A stretch of DNA of 64,000 nt, taken from the NCBI RefSeq assembly GCF_050483325.1, contig NZ_JBCMYF010000035.1, forward strand, positions 1-64,000, written 5' to 3'. The notes under the pieces were generated by a model. It was not told where the DNA came from. It did no database searches and was given only the letters and a program-made list of their open reading frames with translations. Of the stretch, positions 8,501 through 15,360 are shown one piece after another. The translations under genes and the position numbers were made by a program. The first letter of the stretch is position 1; every line of letters begins with the position of its first letter. This stretch comes from Bacillus_P idriensis_A. GTDB lineage: Bacteria; Bacillota; Bacilli; Bacillales; Bacillaceae.

Positions 8501-8656
8501 ATGACAAAGAAAGTTAACAAAGGCGGCAGCGAAAACGGCAATTCCCCCAGAAAAGGACATTTTCAGGAAGAATTCGGCCAGGAAATCATTTCTGGAGATA
8601 ACAGCAAAGGAAATAAACGGAACAAAGATCAAAAATCAAAAACTTCGGAAAAGTAA
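8501..8656 (+). CDS. Small hydrophilic protein, 51 residues
   Basis: Not recognised. It lies 12 bases downstream of the broken DUF3892 gene and is preceded by TAGGAGG, so the two were probably one transcript. The protein is Lys, Asn, Gly and Ser rich (begins MTKKVNKGGSENGNSPRKGH), lacks hydrophobic segments, and looks intrinsically disordered. This composition is common among minor small acid-soluble spore proteins, but no specific SASP motif is present. It still has a good start and a terminator, so it may still be expressed. Confidence 0.65.
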   Translation: MTKKVNKGGSENGNSPRKGHFQEEFGQEIISGDNSKGNKRNKDQKSKTSEK

Positions 8657-8659
8657 ATG

Positions 8660-8696
8660 CAGCCGGCTGCTTATAGCAGCTGGTTTTTTCTTTTAG
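8660..8696 (+). terminator. Rho-independent terminator
   Basis: AGCCGGCTGC and GCAGCTGGTT form a stem (with G-T pairs) around TTATA, followed by TTTTTTC. Confidence 0.75.
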
Positions 8697-8759
8697 AGAG
8701 AGACAGATACTATTTTTGCTTTCTCCGAAAGAAAAAACTGCAGACAGCGCCTGCAATTT

Positions 8760-8948
8760 TTAATCTTCTCTATCAAATTCTTTTTCATTTCTGCCTCTGT
8801 CAATCGTAATGGCAGCTGTTTCATTATTCATATAAAGAGGTACTTGCATCTTGTCGCCGTTATCATAAAAGGCTTCATTGATTTTCTCGTTCGCCCTCGA
8901 AGTTTCTTCACTGCCGAGATATGAGGTTTTATCGTTTTTCCGTGTCAT
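8760..8948 (-). CDS. Small acidic hypothetical protein, 62 residues
   Basis: Not recognised. I chose the ATG at 8948 because GGAGGCGG lies just before it. The longer frame's start at 8987 has no binding site. The protein (begins MTRKNDKTSYLGSEETSRAN) is highly charged, with no membrane segment and no Cys. Located directly upstream of nothing obvious and downstream of the orphan HPr gene on the same strand; a terminator lies between them. Confidence 0.6.
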   Translation of the reverse strand: MTRKNDKTSYLGSEETSRANEKINEAFYDNGDKMQVPLYMNNETAAITIDRGRNEKEFDRED

Positions 8949-8989
8949 TTTACCGCCTCCATTCGGTTTTATCATTCCCTCAGACAATA

Positions 8990-9021
8990 AAAAAAATCTC
9001 CCTTATTAAGGAGATTTTCTG
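8990..9021 (-). terminator. Terminator of the orphan HPr gene
   Basis: On the minus strand AAAATCTCCTTA and TAAGGGAGATTTT pair, followed by a T run, directly after the HPr-like stop codon. Confidence 0.8.
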
Positions 9022-9027
9022 CAAGTC

Positions 9028-9294
9028 TTATGCGCCTAGTTGTTCTGCCAGGATAACACGTTCTACAGCTTCAATCGCATCTTTCGCATCGCTGCCTTCT
9101 GCTGAAACGACGATTGTTGTTCCTTTGGAAATGCCAAGAGACATGACGCCCATGATTGATTTCAAGTTTACTTTCCGGCCGTTTGCTTCTAAGTTTACAT
9201 CAGCTGTGAATGAATTGACTGCATTGACTAATGACGTCGCCGGACGTGCGTGGATTCCAGATTCACTTGTAATTTCAAATGATTTTTGTACCAT
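9028..9294 (-). CDS. HPr-like phosphocarrier protein, orphan
   Basis: An 88-residue HPr-family protein. The active-site block SGIHARPATSLV places the phosphorylatable His at residue 15 exactly as in PtsH, and the regulatory block VNLKSIMGVMSLGI places Ser at residue 46. Both the enzyme I site and the HPr-kinase site are therefore present. The known paralogue Crh lacks His15, so this is not a typical Crh. No ptsI follows it. It is monocistronic, with its own ribosome binding site (GAGAGGGG) and terminator. It could carry phosphate for PTS or Nag-type pathways, or be a regulatory CcpA corepressor. I leave the symbol blank because the main ptsH is normally next to ptsI. Confidence 0.92.
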   Translation of the reverse strand: MVQKSFEITSESGIHARPATSLVNAVNSFTADVNLEANGRKVNLKSIMGVMSLGISKGTTIVVSAEGSDAKDAIEAVERVILAEQLGA

Positions 9295-9372
9295 TGTTTG
9301 CTTCCCCTCTCAAATTGTTAACAAACAATATTATAATCGTTTTCGTTTAAAAGAAAACTGTTTTTTTGGAAG

Positions 9373-9624
9373 TTATGCAAGTTTGATAATTTCTTCTTGC
9401 ATAATGTAGCTGTGAAGATAAATTGTACAAGTTTCTGTGCTCTTTTTTTCAATGATAATGGTATTCTGGAGCGGGTCTTTTATCAGTATGAGCCGTTCAC
9501 GCTCGATATCGAGCAAAGACTCGAGTGCCTCAAGTCTTTGACAAGCAAGCAGAAAATGCTCATCACTCATTTTACGGTCTTTTTTAAAAATAACCTGCTT
9601 ATCTCCAATGCTTGTTTTATACAC
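9373..9624 (-). CDS. Hypothetical protein, about 83 residues
   Basis: Not recognised. Mixed alpha/beta soluble protein with a central acidic-leucine helix (LLACQRLEALESLLDIERER). The frame can start at a GTG at 9633, but AAAGGG lies only 2 bases before that codon. The GTG at 9624 has better spacing (about 11). It is divergent from cspD, on the other side of a long intergenic region. Confidence 0.6.
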   Translation of the reverse strand: MYKTSIGDKQVIFKKDRKMSDEHFLLACQRLEALESLLDIERERLILIKDPLQNTIIIEKKSTETCTIYLHSYIMQEEIIKLA

Positions 9625-9701
9625 ATTTTCCACATCCCTTTACAAGTTATTCCACCCTATATTTAAAATATCTGAAATTTCAATAAAAAGCTATAGGTAA
9701 C

Positions 9702-9730
9702 TTGACGACAATTTTTCAATAGTGTATATT
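9702..9730 (+). promoter_or_regulatory. cspD promoter (sigma-A type)
   Basis: TTGACG at 9702-9707 and TATATT at 9725-9730, spacer 17. The predicted start near 9737 leaves an untranslated leader of about 125 bases before cspD. A long leader is typical of cold-shock genes, where it folds and controls translation. Confidence 0.75.
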
Positions 9731-9862
9731 AAAATCATCATTTAGCTAATAGTTAGTGAGATATTGTTGTATCAAACAATGTTTGCGCATACATATTTGC
9801 TCCATGATAAATATTTCCAGGTAGCAACACCTTGTGCTACAGTATTAGGAGGATAAAGTACT

Positions 9863-10063
9863 ATGCAAAACGGTAAAGTAAAATGGTTCAACAACGAAAA
9901 AGGTTTCGGTTTTATCGAAGTTGAAGGCGGAGACGATGTATTTGTACATTTCTCAGCTATCGAAGGAGACGGCTACAAGTCTTTAGAAGAAGGCCAGGAA
10001 GTTTCTTTTGAAATCGTTGAAGGCAACCGTGGACCACAAGCAGCTAACGTTGTGAAATTATAA
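9863..10063 (+). CDS. cspD: Cold-shock protein CspD
   Basis: A 66-residue single-stranded nucleic acid chaperone that melts RNA secondary structure. The RNA-binding motifs are intact: RNP1 KGFGFIEV and RNP2 DVFVHFSAI, followed by the standard acidic and NRGPQAANV regions. Strong AGGAGG ribosome binding site. The position beside the ypzA-ypdP block and 4.8 kb from ugtP matches B. subtilis cspD. The long leader suggests post-transcriptional control. Confidence 0.95.
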   Translation: MQNGKVKWFNNEKGFGFIEVEGGDDVFVHFSAIEGDGYKSLEEGQEVSFEIVEGNRGPQAANVVKL

Positions 10064-10095
10064 TTACAAACGTACATTATTTTGATCATATACGA

Positions 10096-10136
10096 TGCAA
10101 GAAAGAGGCTGAGCTATCTCAGCCTCTTTCTTTCGT
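10096..10136. terminator. Bidirectional terminator
   Basis: GAAAGAGGCTGAG and CTCAGCCTCTTTC form a perfect 13-bp stem with a 4-base loop. It lies between cspD (plus) and a convergent small gene whose stop codon falls inside the stem. Confidence 0.85.
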
Positions 10137-10325
10137 GAAATCCTGGCTGATCATTAAGTATTCCACTGCCTTAATATTCTGTTTCAGTTTTTTTTCGATT
10201 CTGTTTACTTCAAATTGATTAAAAACATTGCCATTCTTCGCCATAAACAGCAGCATATCTAAATCTCCATATATTTCATGAAATGCATTTTTGACATCTT
10301 CATTAATACTTACCTTGGTTCTCAT
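10119..10325 (-). CDS. Hypothetical protein, 68 residues
   Basis: Not recognised. All-helical, charged protein (begins MRTKVSINEDVKNAFHEIYG, ends ISQDFTKERG) with the pattern of a small helical hairpin. In B. subtilis degR lies next to cspD, but I see no convincing likeness to DegR and do not use that name. Start at the ATG 10325, with GGGAGG upstream; a TTG 3 bases earlier is possible. Confidence 0.6.
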   Translation of the reverse strand: MRTKVSINEDVKNAFHEIYGDLDMLLFMAKNGNVFNQFEVNRIEKKLKQNIKAVEYLMISQDFTKERG

Positions 10326-10537
10326 CAAATACTCATTCCTCCCTTCTGCTCCATCCGACTAGTCTAAAAGATTCAATTTTAAATCCTATTCTGCATATTT
10401 CTGTTATAAGGAACAAAAACCCTTCTTTTTAACGAATGTTTATTTATTCTGAAAATTCATTTTGTTTCTTTAGACTCATTTTTTCGATGTATATTTTAAG
10501 AAAGATGTCGAACGATAAGTAAGTGGAGGTGACGAAC

Positions 10538-10804
10538 ATGGATCAGATAAATCATACTGGCCTTATCAGCGGCTTTAATAATCTTAAACAATTGGAAATG
10601 GCTGTAGAAGCAGCACAAAAAATGACTGGATCTGCAACGATGAGCATGGATCCTGAGGCTATTCAAAACGCGGAAAACGCACTGCGGGATGCAAAAGCAA
10701 TTTATCAGAATGCTGGAGATACTGGAGTCGATCAAACCTTTCTCAGCAATCAGAATGAACTTCTGCTGCAATGTGAACACCAGCTGAACGAGGCTAAGCA
10801 ATAA
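10538..10804 (+). CDS. ypzA: DUF2564 family protein YpzA
   Basis: An 88-residue helical protein (begins MDQINHTGLISGFNNLKQLE) of the DUF2564 family, rich in Ala, Gln and Asn, predicted to form two long amphipathic helices. Function unknown. The start is the ATG at 10538, preceded by GGAGGTG. The upstream in-frame GTG at 10523 overlaps that binding site. The place between cspD and ypeQ-ypeP matches B. subtilis ypzA. Repeat copy R2 begins at its stop codon. Confidence 0.75.
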   Translation: MDQINHTGLISGFNNLKQLEMAVEAAQKMTGSATMSMDPEAIQNAENALRDAKAIYQNAGDTGVDQTFLSNQNELLLQCEHQLNEAKQ

Positions 10805-10922
10805 GAAAAGCGGAAGCGCCCGTTTAGCTCCGACAGACAGATAAGGCTCCGCCAGTAAAGGCGCTTTTTGCCTTTACTGGCGGAGCCGTTCTGGCCGAGG
10901 AGTTGGGCGGTGGAGCTAGACA
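10804..10922 (+). repeat. Dispersed structured repeat, copy R2
   Basis: Starts AGAAAAGCGGAAGCGCC and ends GGAGCTAGACA. CGCCC/GGGCG (10817-10821 and 10905-10909) form the outer stem. CTCC (10828-10831) and GGAG (10899-10902) form the pseudoknot. The inner hairpin GCTCCGCCAGTAAAGGC with its complement GCCTTTACTGGCGGAGC is a 17-bp stem. It abuts the ypzA stop codon. Confidence 0.85.
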
Positions 10923-10955
10923 TCGAAGCACAAAACATATAATTACTGAAATTTT

Positions 10956-11066
10956 AAAAAGCGGAAGCGCCCGTTTAGCGCAGGCATGACAGATAAGAAA
11001 TCCCCCAAAAAGTCCGGTTTCCGCCTTTTTGGGGGATTTTGTTCTGGCTGAGGAGCCTAGCGCAAA
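10956..11066 (+). repeat. Dispersed structured repeat, copy R3 (3' end lost)
   Basis: Begins AAAAAGCGGAAGCGCC about 35 bases after R2. The inner hairpin is a different version (AAATCCCCCAAAAAG with CTTTTTGGGGGATTT). The right end runs only to GAGGAGCCTAGCGC and lacks the usual GGAGCTGGACA. Confidence 0.75.
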
Positions 11067-11088
11067 ATCTTATCCTTTTTTATCTATT

Positions 11089-11128
11089 AAAAAATCCGCT
11101 GAATCAAATAGTCAGCGGATTTTCATAT
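11089..11128 (-). terminator. Terminator of ypeP-ypeQ
   Basis: On the minus strand AAAATCCGCTGA and TCAGCGGATTTT pair, followed by T, just after the ypeQ stop. Confidence 0.8.
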
Positions 11129-11314
11129 TAACTTCTTGCCGTATTCTTTAATTTTTTGACCGACTGTACATTCTTCAATACAGAAAGAATGTGCATACTT
11201 TTTCCCATATTCCTTGCGAAAATGTTTTTTCAGCAAACAATCTGTGCAATAAGTGTCCAGGAGCTGATCAATCTCACAAACAACTTGTTTTTTCTCCAAT
11301 TCATTCATCTCCAT
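11123..11314 (-). CDS. ypeQ: Small zinc-finger-like protein YpeQ
   Basis: A 63-residue protein with two Cys pairs, CTDC at about residue 23 and CIEEC at about residue 46. They are separated by a Lys/His-rich helix (LKKHFRKEYGKKYAHSF). The pattern suggests one bound zinc. The ATG at 11314 overlaps the ypeP stop as TGATG, so the two genes are coupled. Place and size match B. subtilis YpeQ. Function unknown. Confidence 0.75.
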   Translation of the reverse strand: MEMNELEKKQVVCEIDQLLDTYCTDCLLKKHFRKEYGKKYAHSFCIEECTVGQKIKEYGKKLI

Positions 11315-11979
11315 CAATCACTGTCAAGCTTCCATTCACTCGCAATAGTTATTCCTTTTAACCCTTGACCTGCAAGCTTATCAGCTTCTTCATTCTCTTT
11401 TCGTGCTATTGGCATGCAGATTGGGCGCACTTTCATTTTTTTCAGAGCTGCTTCAATTCTATCAAGCCAGCCGGTGTACGACTCTTCATAAACGGGCCAC
11501 TCGCCTGAAAGCTGCTTGAGCACAACTTGCGAATCTCCTTTAAATGTTACATCCTGATAACGCACACCGAGCTCTTCAAGCTTTTGCACCAGAAAGTAGA
11601 CAGCCATGTATTCTGCTTCATTGTTTGATGATGCCTCTTCTGCTTTTGCACTGAACCTCATTCTTGTCCGTTTCTCATTCAGTGTGTAGTAGATGACAGC
11701 GCCGAGACCTGCTTCTCTCGTTTGTTTGTTGTAGTTGCCGTCAAAATAAGCTTCAACATCTGAAGGCTCATGCACGACTTCCAATTTTAATTTCTTTAAT
11801 TCTTTAAGCGACCATGGTGTCCCGCGTGAATCAAAGAATTCCAATGATTTCACCCTGCCTGTTTTCTCGAGATCCTCACCAATCGAAATGGCTGAGTCAA
11901 GATCTGTTTCATCTTCAGATGTGAATGGCATGTTCTTTTTTTTCGGGCTGCTGTACATCCATTTAATTAGATATTTCAC
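11314..11979 (-). CDS. ypeP: RNase H-like protein YpeP
   Basis: About 221 residues with an N-terminal roughly 80-residue extension and a C-terminal RNase HI fold. The four acidic catalytic positions are all present: Asp in YFDGNYNK, Glu in SSNNEAEYMAVY, Asp in TFKGDSQVV, and Asp in NEEADKLAGQG. It may therefore cleave RNA in RNA-DNA hybrids, although cellular activity of B. subtilis YpeP is not established to my knowledge. I use the GTG at 11979 because AGGGAG lies about 8 bases before it; the frame's earlier GTG overlaps that site. Operon with ypeQ. Confidence 0.8.
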   Translation of the reverse strand: MKYLIKWMYSSPKKKNMPFTSEDETDLDSAISIGEDLEKTGRVKSLEFFDSRGTPWSLKELKKLKLEVVHEPSDVEAYFDGNYNKQTREAGLGAVIYYTLNEKRTRMRFSAKAEEASSNNEAEYMAVYFLVQKLEELGVRYQDVTFKGDSQVVLKQLSGEWPVYEESYTGWLDRIEAALKKMKVRPICMPIARKENEEADKLAGQGLKGITIASEWKLDSD

Positions 11980-12151
11980 CTGTTCCACTCCCTAAATCGG
12001 TTGAGCTCTATATGCAGTAGTTTTGCTCATACCATCAAATGTATTCACTGTGCTATAATCATATTCGATAATTAGCCCGGCCGCTTGCTGACACTAAAGC
12101 AGCCTATACTAAAGCAGCCTTACTAAACATATAAGCAAGGAGACAGATTGT

Positions 12152-12829
12152 ATGCCAAATGAAATGATGTGGCTTGGTTTTGCATTAATCAATTTTATCA
12201 TTGTTCTTTTATTTTATAAACTGTTCGGAAAAAGCGGTTTGTTTGTCTGGATCGGCTTTTCAACGGTTGTTGCCAATCTGCAGGTTGTCAAAACCATAGA
12301 AATCTTCGGTTTGACCGCAACGATGGGGAATATCATGTATGGGACAGCTTTCTTAGTAACCGACATATTAAATGAAAAATATGGAGAGAAAGAAGCCAAA
12401 AAAGCAGTATGGCTCGGATTTGCAACGTTAATCTCATTAACTGTCATCATGCAGGGTGTTCTTTTGTTCAAGCCTGACGAAACTGATTTTGCACAAGGTG
12501 CACTACAAACGATTTTCGGCCTTATTCCCCGGATCGCGCTAGGAAGTCTTGCTGCATTTATCATCAGTCAATATGCAGATGTAGCGATTTATTCTTATAT
12601 CAGAAAGAAATTTCCGTCTGACCGATTGCTTTGGGTTCGGAATAATGGCAGCACGATGATCAGTCAATTGATTGACACACTTATTTTTACTTCTATCGCG
12701 TTTCTTTTCGTCTATCCATTTTCAGTCTGGATCCAAATTTTTATTACGACCTATTTGATTAAGTTTGCAGTGGCGATTATTGATACCCCTTTCGCCTATT
12801 TAGCTAAAAAAATGAAGCCCCATGAGTAA
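12152..12829 (+). CDS. ypdP: YpdP, VUT family transporter (probable queuosine precursor transporter)
   Basis: A 225-residue integral membrane protein with six predicted helices. It belongs to the VUT/ECF-related YhhQ family, whose E. coli member imports queuosine precursors. Family marks include TATMGNIMYGTAFLVTDILN, KYGEKEAKKAVWLGF and the late block DTLIFTSIAFL. No PreQ1 riboswitch core is visible upstream. The leader instead holds two short direct repeats, ACTAAAGCAGCC, near 12100. AAGGAG precedes the ATG. Confidence 0.85.
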   Translation: MPNEMMWLGFALINFIIVLLFYKLFGKSGLFVWIGFSTVVANLQVVKTIEIFGLTATMGNIMYGTAFLVTDILNEKYGEKEAKKAVWLGFATLISLTVIMQGVLLFKPDETDFAQGALQTIFGLIPRIALGSLAAFIISQYADVAIYSYIRKKFPSDRLLWVRNNGSTMISQLIDTLIFTSIAFLFVYPFSVWIQIFITTYLIKFAVAIIDTPFAYLAKKMKPHE

Positions 12830-12857
12830 GAGTATAGAGTAAGGAGTTGAAGACTGG

Positions 12858-13259
12858 ATGATCGAAGTATATATAGACGGTGCCAGTGCCGGTGATCCTG
12901 GGCCTTCAGGAGCCGGTATTTTCATTAAAGGCCACGGCAAAGGCGAACAGTATTCCGTTCCTCTTGGCATCATGACGAATCATGAAGCGGAATACCATGC
13001 ATTAATAAAAAGTCTGGAAATTTGTCTGGAGAAAGGTTTTACAAGTATTTCAGTCAGAACGGATTCTCAGCTTGTAGAACGGGCAGTTGAAAAAGAATAT
13101 GTGAAAAATCCAGCGTATGTCCCGCTTCTTGAGAAAGTTTTAAGCTTAATCAATCAATTTGAGCTATTTTTTATAAAATGGATTCCTAGTAAACAAAACA
13201 GCGTAGCGGACCAGTTATCAAGATCCGCCATCCGGATGAACGAGGGAAATGATAGATGA
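12858..13259 (+). CDS. ypdQ: RNase HI-like protein YpdQ
   Basis: A 133-residue single-domain RNase HI fold. Catalytic positions visible: Asp in VYIDGASAGD, Glu in TNHEAEYHALI, Asp in VRTDSQLVE, Asp in NSVADQLSRSA. The basic handle region of E. coli RNase HI is absent. B. subtilis YpdQ has been reported to lack detectable RNase H activity, so function is open despite the intact tetrad. It follows ypdP by 28 bases and overlaps the next gene by 4. Confidence 0.82.
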   Translation: MIEVYIDGASAGDPGPSGAGIFIKGHGKGEQYSVPLGIMTNHEAEYHALIKSLEICLEKGFTSISVRTDSQLVERAVEKEYVKNPAYVPLLEKVLSLINQFELFFIKWIPSKQNSVADQLSRSAIRMNEGNDR

Positions 13260-14158
13260 AGCTGAAAAAATCTTCCGCTGCTGATCTAAGTCTCTTGCTG
13301 GTGGCTCTTATATGGGGTTCTACCTTTGTTATTGTTCAAAAAGCCATTCAATTTATGCCTCCGCATTTTTTTAATGGCGTCCGTTTTTTGGCGGCTGCAG
13401 GTATTCTCACAATGATAAGTTTAAGAATGACCCGCTTTCGTCTTTCAAAAGAAACATTGTTTGCGGGAATATCGCTTGGCATCTTTTTATTTTTAGGATA
13501 TGCCTTTCAGACTGTTGGGCTATTATATACAACTTCTTCAAAAGCCGGATTTATTACCGGTTTAAGTGTGATGATCGTTCCTCTTTTGTCAAGCTTTCTG
13601 CTTAGGGAACGGGCTAGAAAAACAGTTTATTTTGCAGCAGCACTTGGAACTGCGGGTTTATATCTTTTAACCCTGAGTGATTTTTCCTCTTTTAATATTG
13701 GGGATTTGCTTGTTTTCTTCTGTGCTGGCGCGTTCGCCTTTCATATTATCTTTACAGGAAAGTTTTCAGGCAGTCATGATGCCTGGATGCTGACAATTGC
13801 TCAGCTTGTGACGGTCTCTTTCTTGAGTTTTTTATCATCAGGAATATTTGAGGCTTCAAACGTAAAAAAGAATTTCAGCAGCATGTTTACATTTGAAGTT
13901 CTGTTTGCGCTTATTATTACTGCACTATTTGCAACTGCTTTCGCTTTTTTCGTCCAAACAAAGCTTCAGCAATACACAACAGCCTCAAGGGTTGCAATCA
14001 TCTATTCGTCAGAGCCTGTATTCGCTGCTTTAACCGCTTTTCTTTTTATAGGTGAGCGGCTGACCGTGTATGGAATGACCGGATGTCTGCTTATTCTGGC
14101 AGCCATGCTTACAGCGGAATGGAATCATGATAAAACAAAAGAATCTCTTTCCACATAA
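13256..14158 (+). CDS. EamA/DMT family transporter
   Basis: A 300-residue membrane protein with ten predicted helices in two EamA repeats. The first opens with LLVALIWGSTFVIVQKA and the second ends with SRVAIIYSSEPVFAALTAFL, both family signatures. Probably exports or imports an amino acid-like or nucleotide-like metabolite; the substrate cannot be inferred. Overlaps ypdQ by 4 bases (ATGA) and is the last gene of the ypdP-ypdQ transcript, closed by a terminator. Confidence 0.88.
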   Translation: MKLKKSSAADLSLLLVALIWGSTFVIVQKAIQFMPPHFFNGVRFLAAAGILTMISLRMTRFRLSKETLFAGISLGIFLFLGYAFQTVGLLYTTSSKAGFITGLSVMIVPLLSSFLLRERARKTVYFAAALGTAGLYLLTLSDFSSFNIGDLLVFFCAGAFAFHIIFTGKFSGSHDAWMLTIAQLVTVSFLSFLSSGIFEASNVKKNFSSMFTFEVLFALIITALFATAFAFFVQTKLQQYTTASRVAIIYSSEPVFAALTAFLFIGERLTVYGMTGCLLILAAMLTAEWNHDKTKESLST

Positions 14159-14188
14159 AAAATCTCGGGAGCCCCGAGATTTTTTCTT
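14156..14188 (+). terminator. Terminator of the ypdP-ypdQ-EamA operon
   Basis: AAATCTCGGG and CCCGAGATTT pair around AGC, followed by TTTTC. Confidence 0.85.
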
Positions 14189-14216
14189 ATTCTAAAAGGC
14201 AGTGCGAAAATTGAAA

Positions 14217-14282
14217 GCAGAGGCGCCCTCAGAACGGCTCCGGAAATCTTTCAATTGGAGAGACCAAGGCGCTTCCTCCAAA
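14217..14282 (-). repeat. Degenerate dispersed repeat copy, reverse orientation
   Basis: Read on the minus strand it gives GAAGCGCCTTGGTC, then CTCC, an inner segment, GGAGCCGTTCTGAGGGCGCC. This preserves the order of outer stem, P2 arm and CTCC box seen in R1 and R6, but P2 and the inner part have drifted. It is the only copy in the window on this strand. Confidence 0.5.
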
Positions 14283-14558
14283 TCAAATCAAATTCAATTT
14301 CTGCGCCACAAGAATGGCCTGTCTGCGGTTTTTTGCCTTTTCTTTTGTCAGTCTTTCTAAAAGAGAGACAAAAAAGGAGCCGTCAAATTCCTTCTGTGCT
14401 TTTAATGTCAGCTCTATAGCAGCAATGACAAGCTCATCTTCAGCACCTGTATAATGTTTGCCGAACTCGATAAAGCCAAGAGCATCTTCCTTCAGCTGAA
14501 ATCCTTTTTCTTTTAAATGCAGCAAATAATCTGTAACCGACTGTTTCGTATGTAGCAA
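14283..14558 (-). CDS. Conserved hypothetical protein, 91 residues
   Basis: Small soluble helical protein. The layout (an N-terminal helix YLLHLKEKGFQL, then FIEFGKHYTGAEDELVIAAIELTLKAQKEFDGSF) reminds me of the Bacillus DUF6123 family, but that is recollection, not proof. It starts at TTG 14558 with GGCGGGG upstream. Single gene, convergent with the EamA transporter. Function unknown. Confidence 0.68.
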   Translation of the reverse strand: MLHTKQSVTDYLLHLKEKGFQLKEDALGFIEFGKHYTGAEDELVIAAIELTLKAQKEFDGSFFVSLLERLTKEKAKNRRQAILVAQKLNLI

Positions 14559-14631
14559 GCAGACCCCGCCTTAGGTGTAAAGTTTCATCCATCCTAATTT
14601 TAGCTGATGGCTAAAAAAATTTCTATACTGA

Positions 14632-15294
14632 TCAGTAATAGCCAATTTCTTGAATTTCATCTGATTGAAACGTGATAACGAGCGGATCTTTATTTTGAGC
14701 TTCTTTTACCATCGCTTTAGCCACTGTTTTTGCATGAATCGGCTTCATTATTTTTAATTTTCCGATAAAAACGAATCCAAACCATTTAGCCAGCCATTCA
14801 CCCATCTTCTCACCATAACGCAAGTCTTCTCTGTCACCGAGCAATAGAGACGGCCTGAACAATATAACCGAGGGAAGCCCCAAATTCCTTAAAGCATCCT
14901 CCATTTGTCCTTTTACACGATTATAGTAAAACATTGAATCGCAATCTGCTCCGATGGCTGATACAGCAAGGACCTTTTTTACCCCATGCTGTTTTGCCAG
15001 CCGGGCAGCTTCCACTGCATATTCAAAATCGACTTTATAAAATGCTTCCTTTGATTTCGCCTGCTTCATCGTGGTGCCTAAACAGATAAATAATTCATCT
15101 GCGGCAAATTCACTGCCGTAATCAGCTAAATGATCAAAATCGGAAATTACGGTATTTTTTTGTTTGGGATTTTCATGTATTAAAGGTTTTCTTGTAATCG
15201 TCTTCACTTCTGTGTACTGCTTAGATGCAAGCAGGAGGCTGAGCAATTCTGTCCCGATCAAGCCAGTTGCTCCGATAATCAATGCGTTCTTCAT
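14632..15294 (-). CDS. NAD(P)-binding oxidoreductase, atypical SDR
   Basis: A 220-residue Rossmann protein. NALIIGATGLIGTELLSLLL carries the dinucleotide GxxGxxG motif at the N terminus. LFICLGTTMKQAKSKEAFYK, VLAVSAIGAD and SMFYYNRVKGQMEDAL (with the YxxxK pair) are typical of the atypical short-chain dehydrogenases related to the mammalian HTATIP2/TIP30 group. Substrate unknown. Start at ATG 15294, preceded by TTGGAG; the frame's upstream GTG at 15303 overlaps the binding site. Confidence 0.82.
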   Translation of the reverse strand: MKNALIIGATGLIGTELLSLLLASKQYTEVKTITRKPLIHENPKQKNTVISDFDHLADYGSEFAADELFICLGTTMKQAKSKEAFYKVDFEYAVEAARLAKQHGVKKVLAVSAIGADCDSMFYYNRVKGQMEDALRNLGLPSVILFRPSLLLGDREDLRYGEKMGEWLAKWFGFVFIGKLKIMKPIHAKTVAKAMVKEAQNKDPLVITFQSDEIQEIGYY

Positions 15295-15360
15295 GACCGC
15301 CACTCCAATCTTATAATTAGAATCATAAAGGAATTAGAGCAATTAATCAAAAAAGAGAGG

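Noticed and set aside
10496..10938. Minus-strand frames over ypzA and repeat R2
   Set aside because: Shadows of ypzA and of the repeat. Similar peptides appear wherever the repeat occurs.
12000..12151. PreQ1 riboswitch before ypdP
   Set aside because: No preQ1 aptamer core is visible; only two short direct repeats.
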